This document shows, piece by piece, positions 58,553 to 64,000 of a stretch of 64,000 bases of DNA (position 1 is its first letter; each line of letters starts with the position of its first letter). Under the pieces are notes generated by a model. It did no database searches. It was not told where the DNA came from and saw only the letters and a program-made list of their open reading frames with translations. The translations under genes and the position numbers were made by a program. Location: contig NZ_DKIH01000005.1 in the NCBI RefSeq assembly GCF_002454115.1, forward strand, positions 62,001 to 126,000, in the 5' to 3' direction. Origin of the DNA: Sphingopyxis sp. UBA6723. GTDB taxonomy: Bacteria > Pseudomonadota > Alphaproteobacteria > Sphingomonadales > Sphingomonadaceae.

Positions 58553-59230
58553 GTGTTTGAACTGGACCCGATCATTGGCTTTGTCGCTCCCGCTGCGACA
58601 ATGATGGCCGCCATGATGACCGCTGCCAATCTCGGCGCGCGCGTCACCGGCTGGGGTTTCATTGTCTTCACGCTGGGCTCGATCTGTTGGTCGCTGGTCG
58701 GGCTGCAGTCCGGTCAGACAAATCTCGTCGCGACCAATGTCTTTCTGACCTGCGTCAATCTGGTGGGAATCTGGCGCTGGCTCGGGCGGCAGCGCGGCTA
58801 TGAGGATGGCGCCAAGGCCGCCTCTCGGTCGAGCCGGCACCCCGGAACGCCGACGCTGTTCTCGGCGACGGGGTTGTCGGGCATGGCCGTCAGCGACATC
58901 GGCGGTGAGAGCCTTGGCCGGTCGGTCGAAGCGATGATCGAATGCCGGTCGGGACAGCTCAGCTATATTGTCGTCGCAACCGGCGGCATTGCCGGCGTCG
59001 ACGAGGAACTGCGCTCGGTTCCCATTGCCGACATCCAATGTCACCCCGATGGTTTGATGATCCTTGAGACAAAGGCCGTCTATGCACGCCGTCCGACACT
59101 GGCGCGGGGCGACTGGCCCGCGAGCGTGGCGGCCGCATCAACCGCGCAACGAGACGAATCTCTTGCTGATCCGGAGGGCGACAACGCGAAGGGTGGCGAA
59201 GCGCGCGCGCATGCATCGGCGCAAGGCTGA
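58553..59230 (+). CDS. Membrane protein with C-terminal PRC-barrel domain
   Basis: A 225-residue protein: three N-terminal helices (about 5-28, 33-52, 62-80) followed by a PRC-barrel-like domain (FSATGLSGMAVSDIGGESLGRSVEAMIECRSGQLSYIVVATGGIAGVDEELRSVPI), with a polar tail. Starts with GTG 58553. PRC barrels bind RNA or proteins in other settings; here the role is unknown. Confidence 0.7.
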   Translation: MFELDPIIGFVAPAATMMAAMMTAANLGARVTGWGFIVFTLGSICWSLVGLQSGQTNLVATNVFLTCVNLVGIWRWLGRQRGYEDGAKAASRSSRHPGTPTLFSATGLSGMAVSDIGGESLGRSVEAMIECRSGQLSYIVVATGGIAGVDEELRSVPIADIQCHPDGLMILETKAVYARRPTLARGDWPASVAAASTAQRDESLADPEGDNAKGGEARAHASAQG

Positions 59231-59305
59231 TTGGCTTATGGCTTCAACGCCGACCGGCCATCTGCTCGTGCCGCGCCGGGTTGCCGCCGCGACCGGTGTG
59301 GCCTG

Positions 59306-60328
59306 TCACTCGTGAGCCTGCGCCGCAATGCGTGCGTGCGCCAGCGGCATGACGAGAATGTCGTCGCCGTCGACTATCACCGCGACGTCTTGCATGCCGA
59401 TGAGCGAGACGCGGCGGTCGTCGGCCCGCACCAGGCAACCGCGACTATCGTGAAGGAAGCTGCTGCCGCTCGCGCTGTTCCCCGCGTCGTCGCGGTTCGA
59501 GGCGGCGTGCACGGCGTGCCAGGTGCCGAGGTCGGACCAGCCGATCGAAACAGGCACCACCGCGACCCGATCATGCTTTTCCATCACCGCGCAATCAATC
59601 GATAGGGAAGGCGCGGTTTTGAAAGAAGGAGCGTGGACGAATTGCGCGTCGCCGTCGGTCGTCGCGTTCGCTACCCCCCGTTCGGCAGCCGCAAGGATCG
59701 CGGGGCAGTGCCTGGCCATCGCCGCGCGCATCGCGTCGGCGCGGAATAGGAAAATTCCGGCGTTCCAATTGAACCCGCCTGCGGCGAGCATCGCTTCGGC
59801 TTCCGCAAGCGGCGGCTTTTCGACGAACCGTGCAACCGCGTACCCGGCGTCACCTAGGGCGACGCCACTCGCAATGTAGCCAAAGCCGGTGTCGGGTCGG
59901 TCGGGTGTGACCCCGAATGTCACTAGCCATGCGTCGCGCGCTAACCTGGAGCCTTGTTCGATCGCGTCATGAAAGGCGGCGATATCGGCAATGATATGAT
60001 CGCTGGGCATGACGAGGAGCAATTGCTCGGGGGCGCAAGTCGCGACGGCGAGCGCGACGGCCGCCGCAGTATTGCGCGGCTCCGGTTCGACGAGCAGGCG
60101 CAGGGTTCGGTCGCCAGCCTGCTCGCGCGCGATGTCGACATGGCCCGGTCCGCAGATGATGAGCGGTTCGGCATAGCCTGCGCCGACAACGCGTGAGACC
60201 GTCTGCGCAAACAGGCTTTGCGTGCCGGTCAGCGGCAGAAACTGTTTTGCGCGCAGGCCGCGTGACGCCGGCCACAGGCGCGTTCCCGCCCCGCCGCACA
60301 GGAGGACGGGCTGAATGAAGTCGGGCAT
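59306..60328 (-). CDS. manC: Mannose-1-phosphate guanylyltransferase
   Basis: A 340-residue nucleotidyltransferase: LLCGGAGTRLWPASR (GTP loop), LLVEPEPRNTAAAVALA, MPSDHIIAD, FVEKPPLAEAEAML, WNAGIFLFRADAM and VVPVSIGWSDLGTWHAVH. It makes GDP-mannose from mannose-1-phosphate and GTP. It lacks the C-terminal phosphomannose isomerase half of long bifunctional forms. Ten bases after the GT gene, so co-transcribed with it. Confidence 0.9.
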   Translation of the reverse strand: MPDFIQPVLLCGGAGTRLWPASRGLRAKQFLPLTGTQSLFAQTVSRVVGAGYAEPLIICGPGHVDIAREQAGDRTLRLLVEPEPRNTAAAVALAVATCAPEQLLLVMPSDHIIADIAAFHDAIEQGSRLARDAWLVTFGVTPDRPDTGFGYIASGVALGDAGYAVARFVEKPPLAEAEAMLAAGGFNWNAGIFLFRADAMRAAMARHCPAILAAAERGVANATTDGDAQFVHAPSFKTAPSLSIDCAVMEKHDRVAVVPVSIGWSDLGTWHAVHAASNRDDAGNSASGSSFLHDSRGCLVRADDRRVSLIGMQDVAVIVDGDDILVMPLAHARIAAQAHE

Positions 60329-60337
60329 CGGTTGGGC

Positions 60338-62689
60338 CTAGGCGCTGAGTTCGGCGATGCGAACGGGCGCCGAGACGGGCTTGGCGGCGGTGTGCGCCGC
60401 CGGCTCAGCCCAGAAAATTTGGGCCATCCGGTGGTGCGCCAGATGAAAGGCGAGGACCGACTCCGCGCCGCTGTTGCGGTTGGCTCCCTGCGGGTTCAAG
60501 CCGTCGAGGCAGCGACCGGAAGCCAGATCGCCCAGCGCAATTCCGCGGTCGTTCGCGCCGAGGAACCAGGCATAAGCGGTCTCGGCATGGTCGCGCCAGA
60601 TCCTGCTGCGTGTGACCTTATATGCGGTGCCGCAGGCTGCGATCGTCGCCCAGGCCTCAAGCGGTTGCTGGTCGAACGGCAGGCTCTCGCCGGACCGAGC
60701 GAAACTGTCGGATCCGACCGGTCGGAAATGGCCGGCGGGGGCCGTCTGGAATGTCGCCAGCCAGTCGAGCGCGGCGAGACCGGCTGCTTCGAGGGGGAGC
60801 GACGGCAGGCGGCGACCCGCGCAGATCAGCGCCTCGGCGAGCCGGGCGTTGTCATAGGCGACGCCGGCCTCGAACCAGTCCCATCCTGGACGCCGCGCCG
60901 ATTTCCAAAGCGCGCCGAGGAAGGCGCCGCCGCGCTCGACGAAGGCGCGCGCCGCGGCATTTTCGGAAAATTCGAGCCGGGCGTCGGCTCCCATCAACGC
61001 GAACGCGATCGCGCGCGGGCTCTTGAACCGGTCGGCCATCTTTAGCGAGCGATCGAAAAGGGCCACGGCCCAGTCGCGCATGGCAGGCGATACCGCGTGC
61101 GCAGCCGCATGACCCAAAGCCCAGAGCGTGCGGCCGTTGCTGTCTTCCGACCCCGCCTCTTCCAGCCAGCGGCGATCGTAGCTCATGAAATTGCGAAACA
61201 CGCCGCGCTCTTCATTCCAGCCATGCTGGAGGAAACTCGCAAAGGCACGGGCGTAAGGCGCGGCGTCTTCCTGCGCGCGCGCAGGAAGACTGTGCACCAG
61301 CATCAGCGCCCGGGCGTTGTCGTCGATGCAATAGCCATGCGCGCGGTCGGGTACGAGATGGACCGAATGCTGCAGCATGCCGACGTCGTCGCAAATCGAC
61401 CACACCCCGGAAAGCGACGGCGCGCGGCGTGTCCGCACCGGGTTCCCCTCCACCGCAACAGCGTCGACCAGAGCGGCGCAGGCGCGCGCAATGACATTCC
61501 ATGCGGTGCGGCGCCCGCGTTGATAGGCACGGCGTTGCAGCGCGCGCCGTTCGTCGGGGACAGCCAGCAGCAGCAGCACCGCTTCGGCTATCGCTTCGCT
61601 GTCGGTGCCAGCCAGCAAGATGCCGACATCCTCGGCAAGCAGTTCGCGGGCATGCACGAAGGGGGTCGAGACAACTGCCCGGCCGAGCGCGACCGCATAA
61701 GCGAGCGTCCCCGAGGTAATCTGATTCAGGTTGGGATAGGGCGCGAGATAGATATCGCAGAGTTCGATCTGGTCGAGCAACTCCTCGGTATCCAGAAAGC
61801 GATTGTCCCAGGCTATATTATTGGCCACGCCGAGGCTCTCGGCCAGCTGTTCCAGTCCCTCCCGATAGGCCTCGCCTTCGGCCGCGATGAGTGTGGGATG
61901 CGTCGCGCCGACGATGCGATACAGGATGTCGGGATATTGCGCGGCAATGGTCGGTAGCGCGCGGATTGCGGCTTCCAGGCCCTTGCCCGGTCCGATCAGT
62001 CCGAAGGTCGACAGCACGGGTCGATCGGCGATGCCGAGTGTCTTGCGCAGTGGGGCAATGTCGATGAAGGGACGATCGGGCGTGCCATGTTCGATATGCA
62101 CGATCTGCTCGGGGCCGGCCCCATAAACGTCGCGCAAGGTCGCGCGGCCGAATTCGCTCATGACCACGAGCTTGCTGCCCCGCGCGACGAGCCGGTCCAT
62201 CACGCGGCGCTGCTCCGGGCTGGGCTCCGCCAGCACGGTGTGGAGGGTCACGATGAGCGGCGCCGCGATGCGGTCGATGAGCGCGAGGATCATTTCGCCC
62301 GCGGGTCCGCCAAAGATGCCGAACTCATGCTGGAGCCAGACGGCGCTGACGTCGCTCGCGTTGATTGCTTCCGCTGCGGCCAGATAGCTGGCAGCGTCCT
62401 GCTCGTCGATCGCGCACAGCGTCACCGGGTCGAGGGGTGGGTCGGTGCGGCTGCGCATGGCATAGACGTCGATTGCAAGGTCGGGTCGTTCGGCCCACAT
62501 ATGGTCATAGATGTCGGCGGTAAAGGTCGCGATGCCGCACTGCCGCGGACGAAAGCAGCCAATGAGGGCAATGCGGTGCCCGCGCTTGTCGGCTTGCGCC
62601 TCGTCGGCCTGCGCGGGCAATGTAAGCGATACCGACATGTCGTCGGGGGAGATGTCGCGGAAGAAGCGGTTTTCGCTATCGTGTTTCAT
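60338..62689 (-). CDS. Glycosyltransferase (GT4) fused to a C-terminal helical (alpha/alpha) domain
   Basis: A 783-residue protein. Residues about 35-410 form a GT-B glycosyltransferase: RIALIGCFRPRQCGIATFTADIYDHM, WLQHEFGIFGGPAG, LSTFGLIGPGKGLEAAI and APYPNLNQITSGTLAYAVALGRAVVSTPFVHARELL (nucleotide-sugar contacts). Residues about 430-770 are helical and resemble a six-hairpin glycoside fold (HGYCIDDNARALMLV, SEDSNGRTLWALGHA, FEAGVAYDNARLAEALI). It probably transfers mannose from GDP-mannose made by the next gene (inference). Start ATG 62689 follows GAGGA. A YTAAC motif lies 187 bp upstream. Confidence 0.83.
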   Translation of the reverse strand: MKHDSENRFFRDISPDDMSVSLTLPAQADEAQADKRGHRIALIGCFRPRQCGIATFTADIYDHMWAERPDLAIDVYAMRSRTDPPLDPVTLCAIDEQDAASYLAAAEAINASDVSAVWLQHEFGIFGGPAGEMILALIDRIAAPLIVTLHTVLAEPSPEQRRVMDRLVARGSKLVVMSEFGRATLRDVYGAGPEQIVHIEHGTPDRPFIDIAPLRKTLGIADRPVLSTFGLIGPGKGLEAAIRALPTIAAQYPDILYRIVGATHPTLIAAEGEAYREGLEQLAESLGVANNIAWDNRFLDTEELLDQIELCDIYLAPYPNLNQITSGTLAYAVALGRAVVSTPFVHARELLAEDVGILLAGTDSEAIAEAVLLLLAVPDERRALQRRAYQRGRRTAWNVIARACAALVDAVAVEGNPVRTRRAPSLSGVWSICDDVGMLQHSVHLVPDRAHGYCIDDNARALMLVHSLPARAQEDAAPYARAFASFLQHGWNEERGVFRNFMSYDRRWLEEAGSEDSNGRTLWALGHAAAHAVSPAMRDWAVALFDRSLKMADRFKSPRAIAFALMGADARLEFSENAAARAFVERGGAFLGALWKSARRPGWDWFEAGVAYDNARLAEALICAGRRLPSLPLEAAGLAALDWLATFQTAPAGHFRPVGSDSFARSGESLPFDQQPLEAWATIAACGTAYKVTRSRIWRDHAETAYAWFLGANDRGIALGDLASGRCLDGLNPQGANRNSGAESVLAFHLAHHRMAQIFWAEPAAHTAAKPVSAPVRIAELSA

Positions 62690-62876
62690 ATCGTCCTCTT
62701 CACCTGGAACCTTGCACTGGCGCGCGCCTGACCGCGCGTGCGGACACGCGGGTCGAGCCGAGATTGTCGGTCTTGCGAGCAGATTGTTTAAGCGCGTTGA
62801 TGACGCGTTGCGTATATGAGACCCAACGCCGCGGCGTCCGCCGGGTTGCAGTGCACCATCAAAATGAACGCCCGAT

Positions 62877-62890
62877 TTGATCCAGGTTAA
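62877..62890 (-). promoter_or_regulatory. YTAAC-N4-ATCAW motif (TTAACCTGGATCAA) ahead of GT-manC operon
   Basis: Perfect halves on the minus strand, 187 bp upstream of the GT start, in the divergent region shared with the SRPBCC gene. Confidence 0.55.
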
Positions 62891-63003
62891 GTCGATTTTT
62901 GCAGTTCCCGGAAAATCCCGCGATCGCCGCGGGATGACGGCTGCCTGACGAAGCCGAATTGTCGCCAAAACGTCGAAAGCCCTGCCAGCGGGGCGGCGGC
63001 GCT

Positions 63004-63028
63004 GGAACTTTTGAATGCTGCATGCGTC
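63004..63028 (+). promoter_or_regulatory. Possible EcfG-type promoter ahead of SRPBCC gene (one mismatch)
   Basis: GGAAC (63004-63008), 16-base spacer, CGTC (63025-63028), against CGTT. Confidence 0.4.
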
Positions 63029-63144
63029 CCTTGTCCATCAGCTGCGCAGCTGCATCGAAACCCTGATCACCGTCTGAAGCCGCCGGCTTGCCCTGGCTGC
63101 TTTCACTGCAAACGCCCGGCGCATGCCGGAGCGGGGAGATGCAC

Positions 63145-63837
63145 ATGTCTGGTTTTACCGATCGCGTTGCCGATCGCCTCACGGGCCGCGCGGCCCCCGA
63201 TCACCTTAGTTTGGCGGCCGTGGGTGCCGGTCTTGCCGCCGCCGGGCTCGGCCTCGCGGTCTGGCGGCGCCGTCGGCGCACGGAGCAGGACGACAAGATC
63301 GCCACCGATGCGCCGCACTGGACGCTCGACAAACCGGCCGCGCGGGCGATGTTCGGCAAGTCGGTGCTGATCAACAAGCCGCGCGATGCGCTTTTTGCCG
63401 CCTGGCAGGTCGAGCGCTTTCCCGAATTTATGGAAAATGTCGTGGCGGTCGAAGCGCTGGGCGGCGGCACTGCGCGCTGGACCATCAAGGCGCCGCTGGG
63501 CCGCGAGGTCCACCTCGTTAACAGCATCACCGAAAGCATCGAAGACCGGTCGATCAGCTGGCAGAGCGAGCCCGAAAGCGAAATCGCCAACAGCGGCGAA
63601 GTGCGGTTTGTCGATGCTCCCGCCGGCCGTGGGACATATGTCACACTCATTCTCGCTTATGATCCCCCTGGCGGGAGGATCGGGCGTCTCGGCGCAAAGC
63701 TGCTCCAGCGCGAGCCTGAGGTGCAAGCCCGGCGCGACCTGCACCGGTTCAAGCAGCTGATGGAAACCGGCGAGGTCACCAGCAATGCCTCACCGTCGGC
63801 GCGCGCGTCGGAATCCCCCGTCGAACCCCATATCTGA
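63145..63837 (+). CDS. SRPBCC (polyketide cyclase-like) family protein with N-terminal membrane segment
   Basis: A 230-residue protein. One hydrophobic stretch (about 23-41, LSLAAVGAGLAAAGLGLAV) and a basic RRRRR turn are followed by a START-like SRPBCC domain (about 68-205, VLINKPRDALFAAWQVERFPEFMENVVAVEALGGGTARWTIKAPLGREV, SWQSEPESEIANSGEVRF). Members bind small hydrophobic ligands. The gene usually adjoins a zinc alcohol dehydrogenase, as here. ATG 63145 follows GGGGAG. Confidence 0.82.
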   Translation: MSGFTDRVADRLTGRAAPDHLSLAAVGAGLAAAGLGLAVWRRRRRTEQDDKIATDAPHWTLDKPAARAMFGKSVLINKPRDALFAAWQVERFPEFMENVVAVEALGGGTARWTIKAPLGREVHLVNSITESIEDRSISWQSEPESEIANSGEVRFVDAPAGRGTYVTLILAYDPPGGRIGRLGAKLLQREPEVQARRDLHRFKQLMETGEVTSNASPSARASESPVEPHI

Positions 63838-63847
63838 GGACAGAAAC

Positions 63848-64000
63848 ATGCGAGCAGTCACCTGGCAAGGGCGCCACAAGATCAGCGTCGAGACGGTTCC
63901 CGATCCCGAAATCGTCAATCCGCGCGATGCGATCCTCCGCATTACCTCGACCGCAATCTGCGGCTCCGATCTTCATCTCTACGACGGCTATATTCCCGGC
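63848..64000 (+). CDS. Zinc-dependent alcohol dehydrogenase, N-terminal part (cut by window edge)
   Basis: The first 51 residues: MRAVTWQGRHKISVETVPDPEIVNPRDAILRITSTAICGSDLHLYDGYIPG. The catalytic zinc Cys in CGSD and the opening match class III-like, glutathione-independent formaldehyde dehydrogenase relatives of the medium-chain family. GAGGA precedes ATG 63848. It lies 10 bp after the SRPBCC gene, so they form an operon. Confidence 0.85.
   Translation, partial: MRAVTWQGRHKISVETVPDPEIVNPRDAILRITSTAICGSDLHLYDGYIPG

Larger units (their letters stand above)
62690..63144. other. Intergenic region with a stress-promoter-like site
   Basis: Divergent region between the GT and SRPBCC genes. It holds the YTAAC motif (62877-62890) and an EcfG-like element (63004-63028), described separately. 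No coding frame is supported here. Confidence 0.6.

Overview
The window looks like chromosomal DNA of an aerobic, GC-rich alphaproteobacterium, most likely a sphingomonad (Sphingopyxis/Sphingomonas type). This rests on the gene style, the FnrL-cbb3 oxidase arrangement and several small families typical of sphingomonads; it is inference, because there is no rRNA or other marker in the window. No tRNA, rRNA, CRISPR array or complete insertion sequence was found.

Region 1 (1-12.2 kb) is a low-oxygen respiration block: the end of an SDR dehydrogenase, a universal stress protein, a [4Fe-4S] FNR-type oxygen sensor, divergent ompW, then an unbroken ccoN-O-Q-P-G-H-I-S run, a small Cys-rich secreted protein and hemN. 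Three FNR boxes (436-449, 2824-2837, 10869-10882) sit where FNR would drive uspA-fnrL, ompW/ccoN and hemN. The hemN box is centred exactly 41.5 bp upstream of the A of its ATG, which suggests a leaderless mRNA.

Region 2 (12.2-25 kb) starts with a broken tyrosine recombinase. It continues with a NhaP-type antiporter, MgtC, a GntA/YqcI-type heme protein, a thioredoxin-reductase-like flavoprotein and a Crp/Fnr paralogue without cluster cysteines, followed by a small partner gene. An L,D-transpeptidase, a DUF1989 protein, two secreted proteins built of a shared repeat and a frameshifted GGDEF gene close the region.

Region 3 (25-45 kb) is rich in stress and signalling genes: a GNAT with an extra N-terminal domain, a KTSC protein, Ku, an alpha/beta hydrolase, a kinase/receiver group, DUF1328, a flavodoxin, a lipocalin, a DksA-type zinc finger, a second GntA-like gene, more receivers, NAD(P)H-hydrate dehydratase, a host-attachment protein, DUF421, hemerythrin and an SDR.

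Region 4 (45-64 kb) holds a mannose/mannoside set (six-hairpin-like protein, GH130, PMM-type HAD phosphatase, mannose-1-phosphate guanylyltransferase, GT4 fusion), exonuclease III, DUF3606, a hybrid kinase and catalase HPII. It also has a second copy of the Crp/Fnr-plus-small-protein pair, a second hemerythrin, an SRPBCC protein and the start of a zinc alcohol dehydrogenase.

The most interesting signal is a recurrent intergenic 14-mer, YTAAC-N4-ATCAW, found at about ten places between 15 and 63 kb. It lies ahead of both cysteine-less Crp/Fnr genes, Ku, the GntA-like protein, hemerythrin, the mannoside genes and others. Together with the duplicated cassette (flavoprotein, Crp/Fnr, small protein; the second flavoprotein copy is decayed), it suggests an autoregulated Crp/Fnr stress regulon. 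Some promoters also resemble EcfG general-stress promoters.
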